A DNA stretch of 64,000 bases from Candidatus Altimarinota bacterium (GCA_023231115.1 JALNWA010000001.1:62001-126000); one strand, 5' to 3'. Counted from the first letter of the stretch, positions 40,690-47,952 are shown. Notes: generated by a model not told the origin, from the letters alone. Numbers and translations: made by a program.

Positions 40690-41571
40690 ATGACAACCCG
40701 AGTACCTGAAAAAACAGATTTTGATAAAAAACAATTTTTAATATCAGCCTTTTCAGGTATACGAAAAATTCCTTCCCCTAGTCTTGTTCAAGGACCACAT
40801 TTCAATGCACTGATGTCTGTTTATCTTGAAGTTAAGTCAAGACTGACAGAAATAGATCCACGATTACCAGTAGGACTAACTAAAAATGTCTTAAGCATGG
40901 AAGAACGCACAATCTATGACAAACTGGATCCTGCAAAAAAAACAGCAATAGATCAGTTAAGATTATATCGAGAACAACTTTTAAGGCGAGTCGTGACAGA
41001 AGAGATCATTCCGTTTTGCTCATCACAAACTCTTCCACAAGATACACTTTCTCATCCAGAAACTTATTATCAACAAAGAAATAAAAGAACATGCGCCATT
41101 GCCAATTTTTGTAGTTTATTTGAAGAAATAACCGGAGAATCATTGGACGAAGAAGAAATTCTAGCAGTAGCAAGAGATAAAGGACTAATTTCTCAAGAGG
41201 AAATTAGTGGCGAAGTAATTTCTAAAGATATTTTATTGAAAATTTTTAATTCACAAGCATTTAAAGAAAATTTTCCGGTGCTAAACGTCAAAACGGTTCA
41301 TCTAACAGGACTTGATTTCGAATACCTAAAGAATTTAATAAATAGATTAAAACAAGCAGGCGTTAGAGTTTATTGTATGCTTACTATTGAATCGGAAATC
41401 GCCAAAGGGGGATGGCATGATGTTATTTTATTAGAAGCAGATGAAAATAGCGTCACAATTAACGACCCTTCTACCCTTGTAGGAGGCCAAAAAAGAAAGA
41501 TTCCAAAACAGGAATTCTTGGAAAGGTGGGGCGAAACATACCTATCAGGGGACTTAATTATCGTTCAGTAG
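40690..41571 (+). CDS. Cassette 3: C39-like cysteine peptidase-fold protein
   Basis: 293 residues. A likely papain-like core starts with C135 in NKRTCAIANFCSLFEE, continues through an EITGESLDEEEILAVARDKG helix, and has H243 in GGWHDVILLEADENSVTINDPS with D259 after it, the Cys-His-Asp order of C39-like peptidases. No signal peptide is seen, so it would act in the cytosol or be released otherwise. The first ~110 residues are unassigned. The stop touches repeat copy 3. Confidence 0.6.
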   Translation: MTTRVPEKTDFDKKQFLISAFSGIRKIPSPSLVQGPHFNALMSVYLEVKSRLTEIDPRLPVGLTKNVLSMEERTIYDKLDPAKKTAIDQLRLYREQLLRRVVTEEIIPFCSSQTLPQDTLSHPETYYQQRNKRTCAIANFCSLFEEITGESLDEEEILAVARDKGLISQEEISGEVISKDILLKIFNSQAFKENFPVLNVKTVHLTGLDFEYLKNLINRLKQAGVRVYCMLTIESEIAKGGWHDVILLEADENSVTINDPSTLVGGQKRKIPKQEFLERWGETYLSGDLIIVQ

Positions 41572-41652
41572 TCTATGGTAACAGGTATGTTTCCACTTAT
41601 TTTTGCTTCTTTTGGGCTTTAAGAAGGGAGAAAGCGGGGATTGTGGCTGTTT
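41572..41652 (+). repeat. Cassette-array repeat copy 3
   Basis: Starts at the base after the cassette 3 stop. Left end reads TATGGTAACAGG; core as others with TTTAAGAAG in place of TTTCAGAAG. 3' tail is GATTGTGGCTGTTT, whose CTGTT pairs with the left AACAG. Confidence 0.87.
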
Positions 41653-41743
41653 AAATTCTACTTTTAAGCTGGAAGGCTGTTTAAGATTAATATAAAATCT
41701 AGTTGTACGAAGTATTATGAACCAATAAAATAAAACTATTAAT

Positions 41744-42046
41744 ATGAATATGTCCTTGTCCAGATCGCCGGAAGATATTGAAGCTCCCAAAACATTTAAA
41801 GTCACAGGAGTAGATACATTTGGACTTTTTTTAGAAGACGGCGGATTTGTTCATATCTCAAAAATTAGTGATTTTCACAAAGGTAGTTTGTTTTCACTAG
41901 GAGAACTCAATAAATGGTATCCGATAGGATCATCCGTAGTTGTAAAACTTGAGAAAGAAGAGAAATTAGTTAACGGAAAAAAACGAATCCTTTATGATTT
42001 TATGGGACCAGGGAATATAATAGACGTAAATGCCGAAGTTTCGTAA
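41744..42046 (+). CDS. Cassette 4: S1-like RNA-binding domain protein
   Basis: 100 residues. The middle, FKVTGVDTFGLFLEDGGFVH followed by ISKISDF and IGSSVVVKLEKEEK, matches the strand pattern of an S1/OB RNA-binding domain (GVxxFGxFVxxxGFVHIS). It may bind RNA or ribosomes. A stand-alone S1 domain in a one-gene module is uncommon. A TATTAT box lies about 30 bases before the ATG. Repeat copy 4 follows 31 bases after the stop. Confidence 0.65.
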   Translation: MNMSLSRSPEDIEAPKTFKVTGVDTFGLFLEDGGFVHISKISDFHKGSLFSLGELNKWYPIGSSVVVKLEKEEKLVNGKKRILYDFMGPGNIIDVNAEVS

Positions 42047-42077
42047 TATACCAAACAACAGTACACATGCAGTTACG

Positions 42078-42160
42078 TTTTTTAGCATACAGGTATGTTT
42101 CCACTTATTTTTCGTTCTTTTGGGCTTTCAGAAGAGGGAAAGCGGGGATCGTGCCTGCTT
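42078..42160 (+). repeat. Cassette-array repeat copy 4
   Basis: The most divergent copy: left end TTAGCATACAGG, TTCGTTC in place of TTGCTTC, AGAAGAGGGAAAG. The 3' tail CGTGCCTGCTT has CCTG which pairs with the left CAGG, so outer pairing is kept despite changes. Confidence 0.83.
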
Positions 42161-42179
42161 AAAGAAAACAGGGCAGTGA

Positions 42180-42209
42180 TTGACAAATATTGGACTGTGG
42201 TGTTAATGT
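42180..42209 (+). promoter_or_regulatory. Promoter of cassette 5
   Basis: TTGACA (42180-42185), 18-base spacer, TAATGT (42204-42209), 22 bases before the ATG at 42231. Confidence 0.6.
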
Positions 42210-42230
42210 GGCCACAATTAATAAAAAATT

Positions 42231-42509
42231 ATGATTCCGCGTTTCAATGATGGAGAGATGACAGCCGGTGAATGGGAGGACTGGAAAGAAATCCAAGGTT
42301 TATCCCCAGAACAACTAGCTAAATTATCGATAGAGCAAGGTTGGTTTCAGCCTGGCCAATTTGTGGGTTCACCAAGATTAAGACTAACTCGTGCAGGTTT
42401 AGCAAGAATTCGGCTCGACAGAACAACTGCCACTGATGAGGCAAATGCTTTAATTCAACAAGCGAAAGCAACAAGGGACAGAATGCATTCTACACTTTCC
42501 GCAGTTTAA
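42231..42509 (+). CDS. Cassette 5: 92-residue hypothetical protein
   Basis: A small soluble protein, no family recognised. The sequence AGEWEDWKEIQGLSPEQLAK then RLRLTRAGLARIRLDRTTAT suggests a short helical fold with a basic middle, which might contact nucleic acid. Repeat copy 5 follows 55 bases after the stop. It has its own near-consensus promoter. Confidence 0.6.
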   Translation: MIPRFNDGEMTAGEWEDWKEIQGLSPEQLAKLSIEQGWFQPGQFVGSPRLRLTRAGLARIRLDRTTATDEANALIQQAKATRDRMHSTLSAV

Positions 42510-42564
42510 TTTCGGCATGTGATACAAGCTCCAAGGTTATTGAGATAACCGCTTCTGTAAGCTA

Positions 42565-42646
42565 TTTTCTGGTAACAGGTATGTTTCCACTTATTTTTGC
42601 TTCTTTTGGGCTTTCAGAAGGGGGAAAATGGGGAATTATTTGTGTG
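42565..42646 (+). repeat. Cassette-array repeat copy 5
   Basis: Core nearly identical to copies 2 and 6. 3' tail AATTATTTGTGTG is shared with copy 1 and differs from copies 2, 3, 4 and 6, so there are two tail subtypes on one core. Confidence 0.87.
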
Positions 42647-42660
42647 TAAAAAACAAGTAC

Positions 42661-42689
42661 TTGACAAAACTCACAAAAACGCGTAAAGT
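42661..42689 (+). promoter_or_regulatory. Promoter of cassette 6
   Basis: TTGACA (42661-42666), 17-base spacer, TAAAGT (42684-42689), 32 bases before the ATG at 42722. It begins 14 bases after the end of repeat copy 5. Confidence 0.62.
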
Positions 42690-42721
42690 CAACAACCTGT
42701 TAAAGATAACCAACATTATTT

Positions 42722-43771
42722 ATGAGTCTCTCATCACCAAATAATTATGCGGCACGATTAGCAATATTGGCAACAATGGCGGCAGCAACTCCAAGTTGTA
42801 TCGACCAAGTTGAAGGGGTAACCATCGAAAGCACAGACGGTGCGAATGCTTTTGATGCGTCAATCGCCACAATAGACATGGGAACAACTGTCGAAAAGAC
42901 GGATGTCGCTAATGTTGACGATGCATCAATCGGCACAGACATAAAAGACATAGGAGATGAAGTGTCATTTAAAAGTAAAAACCTATGTCCCTTATTCTCA
43001 GAGACATGCGGACATTCAAAAAGTACTGAAGCCGATTTATGCGCATCAGTAGATAAACAAGATTTTGCGGATGAACTTTCTGTAGAAATGGATAAAGCAC
43101 TACAAATTTTTGAAAAAATTATTCGATCAATAGAGGCAAATGAAAACCTTGCAGACCTTAGTTCAAAGGTAAAACATACACCATTTGGTTATTCACTGCT
43201 TGAGGTCAATACAGACGAATTTTATATGGGCATTTTTATACATAATGAAAATCAAAATGGTGTTAATAGTGTTAGACTAAGTCGATATTTTAAGCCGATT
43301 TCAGGCGGAACGGGGGGAAACGATCTTGTCTGTCGTTTCGATGCAAGCGGAAAACCGCTAAGCATAGAATTACAAACTCCTTTTTTACTAGACCCGTCCG
43401 ATGAGCAATGCGACGAGGGTAAGAGTACAGACTATTTTTTATTCGGTGATCAGGGGGGGGATTATCTTAAAGCATACTACGGAAACAACTACGATAACCT
43501 AGGCCTTCCCAACGCTATTAGCGAATTTAGACATAGAGAAACAAAAGATGAGCAGAGTTGGGAGAATGGTTGCGCATGTGGTCAGCTCCCCATCCAATGC
43601 CCTTCTAGCAAAACATCAATAGATACAGGCTGTACAGTAACTCCCGGCACAGGAACTGGTTGGTCTGAAGTATTATCAAGGGAAATGGATCCGCAAGCCG
43701 CACAGTCACTACTTGAAAGACTGACTGCACTGGTTGAGGAACTCCTCAAAAAACACGGCATTCATTCTTAA
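42722..43771 (+). CDS. Cassette 6: secreted, Cys-containing hypothetical protein
   Basis: 349 residues. A possible signal peptide or lipoprotein signal (ARLAILATMAAATPSC) at the N-terminus, then an Asp/Thr-rich link with a near repeat (ANAFDASIATIDMG, ANVDDASIGTDIKD). The rest has many Cys (NLCPLFSETCGHS, ADLCASVDK, CACGQLPIQCPSS) that would form disulfides outside the cell. Not a family I recognise. The last gene of the array, followed by repeat copy 6. Confidence 0.6.
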   Translation: MSLSSPNNYAARLAILATMAAATPSCIDQVEGVTIESTDGANAFDASIATIDMGTTVEKTDVANVDDASIGTDIKDIGDEVSFKSKNLCPLFSETCGHSKSTEADLCASVDKQDFADELSVEMDKALQIFEKIIRSIEANENLADLSSKVKHTPFGYSLLEVNTDEFYMGIFIHNENQNGVNSVRLSRYFKPISGGTGGNDLVCRFDASGKPLSIELQTPFLLDPSDEQCDEGKSTDYFLFGDQGGDYLKAYYGNNYDNLGLPNAISEFRHRETKDEQSWENGCACGQLPIQCPSSKTSIDTGCTVTPGTGTGWSEVLSREMDPQAAQSLLERLTALVEELLKKHGIHS

Positions 43772-43813
43772 GAGCCAAATAAACTTTTTAAACTTTTGCA
43801 ACTTTTTAAACTT

Positions 43814-43895
43814 TTTTCTGGTAACAGGTATGTTTCCACTTATTTTTGCTTCTTTTGGGCTTTCAGAAGGGAGAAAATGGGGATTTTGTCTGTTT
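43814..43895 (+). repeat. Cassette-array repeat copy 6 (right end)
   Basis: Core as copy 5, with tail GATTTTGTCTGTTT. The CTGTT in the tail pairs with the left AACAG. After this copy the orientation of genes flips and no more copies are seen in the window. Confidence 0.87.
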
Positions 43896-43912
43896 GAAGA
43901 ACTCAAGATTAT

Positions 43913-44524
43913 TCAACCCACCAAATCATCAAGATTATATTCATTCATTCCGTTTTGTGGATATAGTTCTCCTATATAAATTTTCCCTTTTTGCATATAT
44001 CCAAACATAAAGCGACTAAAAGGGAATTTATCATTACTTAAAATTGATTTTTCTACTTCAGATAAATCAACCTCAACACCTATATCTAAAATTACAAAAA
44101 GACATTCATGCGACTTTACGTTGTTTAATGACTTTATAAATTTTATCAATTCGTCAGTGTCTTTCTTTTCTCTGCCGATGCCAAATCGTTTTAATTGGAA
44201 GCTCAATCCTTTTCGTTCTCCATTCTTATGCTGTTCTTCTGTCGCAATTACACAATCCGTTAGAGTATCTTCATTTATACCTTTTCTGAAAATATTTGCT
44301 ATTTCTTCCAAAGAAAGTGAGGCATATTTAGGTAGTTTACTTAAGATTTTTGGCTTTAGTTCAAATCCAATCTCACATTTTTCACCCCATTGTTTCTCAC
44401 AAAAGTTCTTTAACAACAATGCTGTGAAAAATTCATAATCTTTAGAATTTGGACCTCTCCCAAATTTGACCAAAAAATCCATAACAGCCTTAGATGAATA
44501 AAATACGAATTTATTTTTAGGCAT
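43913..44524 (-). CDS. PD-(D/E)XK-nuclease-like protein
   Basis: 203 residues, no family named with certainty. The order of E in the first helix region, D90 in LTDCVIATEE and Q110-L-K112 in GLSFQLKRFGIG, with strands around them, fits the PD-(D/E)XK nuclease core seen in restriction and defence enzymes. It overlaps the upstream 44517 gene by 8 bp, so both are co-translated and probably act as a pair. A defence role is inferred from the island context. Confidence 0.5.
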   Translation of the reverse strand: MPKNKFVFYSSKAVMDFLVKFGRGPNSKDYEFFTALLLKNFCEKQWGEKCEIGFELKPKILSKLPKYASLSLEEIANIFRKGINEDTLTDCVIATEEQHKNGERKGLSFQLKRFGIGREKKDTDELIKFIKSLNNVKSHECLFVILDIGVEVDLSEVEKSILSNDKFPFSRFMFGYMQKGKIYIGELYPQNGMNEYNLDDLVG

Positions 44525-45194
44525 AATCGGAAGAATTTTTACTTATTTCTTTTAATTCTTGTACTTTTTCATCAAAGTGCTTAAAGAGTAACAATATTGG
44601 GAGAAAATATTCATTAGTTTTTATCTCATTTCCAGTACTTTGAGACTTAATTTCTAATATTTTGGGGTAATAGTTCCCTGTAAGTCCAGCTAAATTAGGA
44701 TGACAATAATTTGAAAGGGATTCATACATTTCCAGAAGATTGCATTCTCCATATTTTTTAAGGTAAAAATTTGCTTTTTCCAGATGGCTTACAATATTAG
44801 TTGAAGTTATTAGGTTGTTCTTGTCCAAACTTCTCATGCCCAAAAATAACTTTTTAGTTCTTTCAGCATATTCTTTATTTTCTTCTTCATTTTCAAATTT
44901 AGAATTAACCAAGTTCTCTAAACTTATAATTTGCCTTACTGCAACAGCAAAAGTTTCAAGAGCTGCTCTTTCAAGCAAAGCCATATTAATTTTTTGATTA
45001 TTTAGTTTTGCATATTGATATCCATTCTCCAACTCTTTAACTCTCTTTAAACAAAGTTCCCAAAATAAAGTAGTGGTATTCAAAACGAAAAGCTCCATCG
45101 GTTGTTCCTTTTTATCTTCAATTAAATCGAAATCCAAATTTTCAAATTTATATTTTCTAAGCCACCGATATGTTTCTTTACCTACATTTGGCAT
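44517..45194 (-). CDS. HEPN-like helical protein, partner of 43913
   Basis: 225 residues, all helical. Segments such as ALLERAALETFAVAVRQIISLE and MYESLSNYCHPNLAG recall DUF5677/HEPN-like proteins that have a Y-x2-LS-x2-HP motif. HEPN proteins are often RNases in toxin or abortive infection systems, but the classic R-x4-6-H motif is not clear here. First gene of a two-gene operon with the nuclease-like 43913 gene. Confidence 0.5.
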   Translation of the reverse strand: MPNVGKETYRWLRKYKFENLDFDLIEDKKEQPMELFVLNTTTLFWELCLKRVKELENGYQYAKLNNQKINMALLERAALETFAVAVRQIISLENLVNSKFENEEENKEYAERTKKLFLGMRSLDKNNLITSTNIVSHLEKANFYLKKYGECNLLEMYESLSNYCHPNLAGLTGNYYPKILEIKSQSTGNEIKTNEYFLPILLLFKHFDEKVQELKEISKNSSDYA

Positions 45195-45227
45195 CTCAAA
45201 TAAAACTTGAATTTGTAAAATAAAATT

Positions 45228-45998
45228 TTATAAGCTCTTATAAGCTTCTACCTGTTTCTCATTTTCATATTTTACCATCGAATAATCCTCTCCCCATTTT
45301 TGCTTAGCACCTGTCATGATTTCTGGATATTCTGTTTGCTGGTTAATCCATTCATAAGCTTCTACCTGTTTCTCATATTCATATTTTACCATCGAATAGT
45401 CATTGCCCCACTTTTCCTTTGCATTAGCTAAAATGTTGGAAATTTTAGCATTTTTTATGACCCAGTCGTAGGCTTCGGTTTGATTCTTTACCTCGTAATT
45501 AACCATTGCATAATCACTGCCCCATTTCACGGAAGCATTTTTCTTAAAAATTTCTATCATCTTATCTCTACCAGTCTTTACTTCCACGACAGGAGTTTTA
45601 GTTTCCACGACAGGAGTTTTAGTTTCCACGACAGGAGTTTTAGTTTCCACGACAGGAGTTTTAGTTTCTATGACAGGAGTCTTGGTTTCTACAACAGGAG
45701 TCTTGGTTTCTACAACAGGAGTCTTGGTTTCTACAACAGGAGTCTTGGTCTCCACGACAGGAGTTTTAGTTTCTACAACAGGAGTCGTGGTCTCCACTCC
45801 ATTTTTAACTTTCTCTTCTGCATCAGTTGCCAAGCCAAATAAAACAAAGAAAATGAGAATAGGAGTTCCAAAAATAAACCATGTTTTTCTCTTGGTCATT
45901 TCGCCTTTAAAGAAGAAAGAAAAAGCTTTTGGCTTAACTAACCCAAGGATTAAACCACCAATAGAAGCAAGCAATAGAAGTAAAAATAAATCTGACAT
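45228..45998 (-). CDS. Membrane protein with ETKTPVV tandem repeats and three KWG repeats
   Basis: 256 residues. Two N-terminal helices (about 3-21 and 40-58) are followed by some ten copies of an 8-residue unit (ETKTPVV plus V/I), coded by a 24-bp DNA repeat at 45585-45795, and then three ~36-residue repeats each with KWGxDYxMVxYExxxQxEAY. The last type resembles repeats I know only from uncharacterised proteins. It is probably a surface stalk with a C-terminal head. DNA repeat number may vary between strains. Confidence 0.6.
   Translation of the reverse strand: MSDLFLLLLLASIGGLILGLVKPKAFSFFFKGEMTKRKTWFIFGTPILIFFVLFGLATDAEEKVKNGVETTTPVVETKTPVVETKTPVVETKTPVVETKTPVVETKTPVIETKTPVVETKTPVVETKTPVVETKTPVVEVKTGRDKMIEIFKKNASVKWGSDYAMVNYEVKNQTEAYDWVIKNAKISNILANAKEKWGNDYSMVKYEYEKQVEAYEWINQQTEYPEIMTGAKQKWGEDYSMVKYENEKQVEAYKSL
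45585..45800 (-). repeat. 24-bp coding tandem repeat
   Basis: About nine to ten head-to-tail 24-bp units (for example ACAGGAGTTTTAGTTTCCACG on the plus strand) with two sub-versions (TTAGTTTCCAC and TTGGTTTCTAC) that alternate in blocks, a sign of recent unit copying. They encode the ETKTPVV units of the 45228 gene. Confidence 0.85.
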
Positions 45999-46129
45999 AA
46001 TTATTAAGTTAATTATAATAATTTAGAAAAATCATAAACATAGAATACACCAACCTAAAAGATAACTATATCAATTTATTTAATCCTCAATAAATAGTAT
46101 AATACTCAGCGAAAATGTAATGAAATTTT

Positions 46130-46780
46130 ATGAAATTAACAGGAGCTACAGTCCTAAAAATTCTAAGAAGCAGTCAGCGTGTTCAAAAAGCTCGGGATAT
46201 GATTGGGTTAGAGGATGATGAATATGTTTGTAGAATTTTGCAAGGTGGCGTGGAAATAGGGAATAGGAAAAAAATAAAAACAAGAATAATAAAAAAAATA
46301 CAGGAGCAATCTGCTTCTATGTCTATACACACAAAGGTAATTCCATATATTGAAAAAGAAGTGATTGCATATTTTGGTTTACCAATCAGTGCCTTGAAGG
46401 TTGTTTTGATGGAAAGATACCCATGGAAAGGGTACAGCTTTTCTGTCGACTACGGAGAAAGGTTAGTGACGATTAAACTCCCAAGAAAACTTAATACTGA
46501 AGAATTAAACCTTTTATTTGATAAGATTAGAAAAATAAATGACAGCTCCACTAAAGAACCCGATTTTGAAAAGATAAAACCCATAGAGTTCTTTGATGAA
46601 AAATTTCTATTAAAAAAGAAATATGAAGCCCTCAGAAAAAAATACCCTACAGAAATCCCTGAAGATATCCGAATGGAACTGGTTCAGGAAGCCAGAGATA
46701 TTATGGGAATAAAAGCCAATTATACTGCAGACAGTTTTAGAAAAACAATGTCTGAATTTAATGAAAAACTTGAAGGGTAA
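46130..46780 (+). CDS. Hypothetical protein of the Rep-like region
   Basis: 216 residues, not recognised. Basic and helical at the N-terminus (KLTGATVLKILRSSQRVQKA, RKKIKTRIIKKIQEQ), with a long middle (KVIPYIEKEVIAYFGLPISA) and charged C-terminus. The start could bind DNA. A TATAAT box at 46098-46103 precedes it by 26 bases. It reads toward the small ORF, 47039 and 47304 genes. Confidence 0.55.
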   Translation: MKLTGATVLKILRSSQRVQKARDMIGLEDDEYVCRILQGGVEIGNRKKIKTRIIKKIQEQSASMSIHTKVIPYIEKEVIAYFGLPISALKVVLMERYPWKGYSFSVDYGERLVTIKLPRKLNTEELNLLFDKIRKINDSSTKEPDFEKIKPIEFFDEKFLLKKKYEALRKKYPTEIPEDIRMELVQEARDIMGIKANYTADSFRKTMSEFNEKLEG

Positions 46781-46898
46781 AAGGGTGCATTAGCTCTATC
46801 CATAAAGGAATTTTGGCATCGACAATAAACCTAGTTTTAAGACGGCGGGTCGCTTTTTAAATATTCATTCATACTGTTTCCTGCAACTTTATCAAAGT

Positions 46899-47042
46899 AT
46901 GAAAAAAGCCACCCAACAATTCAATGTAACAGTCGTTTTTCACGAGGATGAGAAAGCGAACCAACTAGCATTTGAGCTAGCGATTAGGGCTCTTTTGGAT
47001 ATAAAAAATGGTGATTTACAAACTTTACAAAACAACAAATGA
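46899..47042 (+). CDS. 47-residue protein, first of the Rep-like operon
   Basis: A small ORF starting MKKATQQFNVTVVFHEDEKA and ending QTLQNNK. Its TGA overlaps the next ATG (ATGA at 47039-47042), which points to coupled translation and supports that it is real. A short beta start followed by a helix would suit a small DNA-binding or antitoxin-like protein, but no family is seen. Confidence 0.55.
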   Translation: MKKATQQFNVTVVFHEDEKANQLAFELAIRALLDIKNGDLQTLQNNK

Positions 47043-47359
47043 AAAACCCTATTGAAATTTCAGAAGTAAATATAATACCGATAAAACCAAACGAGGGGCA
47101 CCTCGGCTTCTGTTCATTTATGATTGATAAGAAGTTTTATGTCGGGAGTGTAGCAATTTTCTCCACAAGAGAAGGGGGGATTAGGTTGGTTTATCCCAAA
47201 AAAGGAGAAATTGACTGTTTTCACCCAATAAAACAAGAGGTAGGACAGTTTATAACTGAAACGGTTTCAAATAAATTTAATAATTTTTTAAAACTTAATG
47301 AAAATGGAAAAAAAGAGAATGCACAAAATTATAGTAATAAGACAAGCACAAATTATTGA
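47039..47359 (+). CDS. Hypothetical protein of the Rep-like operon
   Basis: 106 residues. The segment NEGHLGFCSFMIDKKFYVGS followed by AIFSTREGGIRLVYPKKGEID resembles SpoVG-like/ single-domain proteins that bind DNA (strand-rich, with the Gly-Gly-Ile-Arg-Leu-x-Tyr-Pro pattern), but SpoVG identity is tentative. It overlaps the small ORF at its start and the next gene at its end. Confidence 0.5.
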   Translation: MKNPIEISEVNIIPIKPNEGHLGFCSFMIDKKFYVGSVAIFSTREGGIRLVYPKKGEIDCFHPIKQEVGQFITETVSNKFNNFLKLNENGKKENAQNYSNKTSTNY

Positions 47360-47762
47360 GCTTGCTCCAAAGGCAAAACTTATTCACGGGGCGGTATTGG
47401 ATTATATATATTGGCTCTGTATGAACAAATCAGAAAGAGTTGAATACAATCGCGTCAATCTTAAGGAGAACGAGGGGACTCCTAATGAAAAAACATATAG
47501 ACTTACATGGGTTAGCTATCCTCATTTGCTTGAACAGATGCCTCTTTTACGTGGAAGAACAGTCGCCACATTGACTCCAGTATTCAAATGCCTTGAGGAA
47601 TGGGGATTCATCAAAACAGCGGTATGGAAAGGAAAAGGTAGAAAATATGTTGGATTGTTAGAAAAGACACATATCCTTTATAAAAAACACGAGGACAAAG
47701 AAAAGGAAGAAGAGAAGCAAGAGGAGGAGGAAAAAGAAGGAGAACAAGGGGAAACTGTTTAG
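47304..47762 (+). CDS. Winged-helix, Rep-like DNA-binding protein
   Basis: About 152 residues from the ATG at 47304 (MEKKRMHKIIVIRQAQII); an ATG two codons earlier also exists. The core YRLTWVSYPHLLEQMPLLRG, RTVATLTPVFKCLEEWGF, then IKTAVWKGKGRKYVGLL is a clear winged helix of the type used by replication initiators and phage replisome organisers. The tail is a run of Glu/Lys. The stop codon sits inside the first of five palindromic boxes, so the protein probably binds them, either to start replication or to control itself. Confidence 0.55.
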   Translation: MEKKRMHKIIVIRQAQIIELAPKAKLIHGAVLDYIYWLCMNKSERVEYNRVNLKENEGTPNEKTYRLTWVSYPHLLEQMPLLRGRTVATLTPVFKCLEEWGFIKTAVWKGKGRKYVGLLEKTHILYKKHEDKEKEEEKQEEEEKEGEQGETV

Positions 47763-47872
47763 CTAACTAAATAAGAGTAATTTAGTTAGCTAAAATAGAA
47801 ATTTTGCATCTGTTTAGTCTCCTAAACTAGATTGTTTAGCCAACTAAATAACCCCCGTTTAAATTGCTAAAC
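47757..47872. promoter_or_regulatory. Five phased palindromic boxes (iteron- or operator-like)
   Basis: Five 16-bp boxes of the form GTTTAG-N4-CTAAAC: 47757-47772, 47780-47795, 47812-47827, 47834-47849 and 47857-47872. Start-to-start distances are 23, 32, 22 and 23 bases, that is two, three, two and two DNA turns, so all boxes face one side of the helix. Some boxes differ by one or two bases. The first two form a 14-bp inverted pair around a 7-base spacer. This is typical of plasmid or phage origins and of cooperative operators. Confidence 0.75.
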
Positions 47873-47924
47873 ATATAAATGTATTAATAAACAATAAGAA
47901 TAATAAGAAGATAAAGAACTATCT

Positions 47925-47952
47925 TCTCAGCTGAAAAAAAATTCAGCTGAGA
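47925..47952. other. Perfect 11-bp hairpin
   Basis: TCTCAGCTGAA (47925-47935) and TTCAGCTGAGA (47942-47952) around six A bases. No T tract follows on either strand, so a terminator is doubtful. It might be a primosome assembly or nicking structure linked with the nearby boxes, or a simple 3' end for the Rep-like operon. Confidence 0.5.

Noticed and set aside
39553..43895. CRISPR or terminator reading of the six repeats
   Set aside because: Spacers between copies are 0.5-1.2 kb and hold full ORFs; no T tract follows the hairpin on either strand.
39449..43979. ORFs through the repeats encoding a shared peptide (VTGMFPLIFASFGLS)
   Set aside because: Copies differ by changes that do not follow codons, copy 3 and 4 break the frame, and real genes end just before each copy.
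45585..45842. Tandem 24-bp repeats that could be taken for a CRISPR array, and a plus-strand ORF across them
   Set aside because: Units are head to tail without spacers and keep the reading frame of the minus-strand gene; the plus-strand ORF is only the mirror of the repeat.
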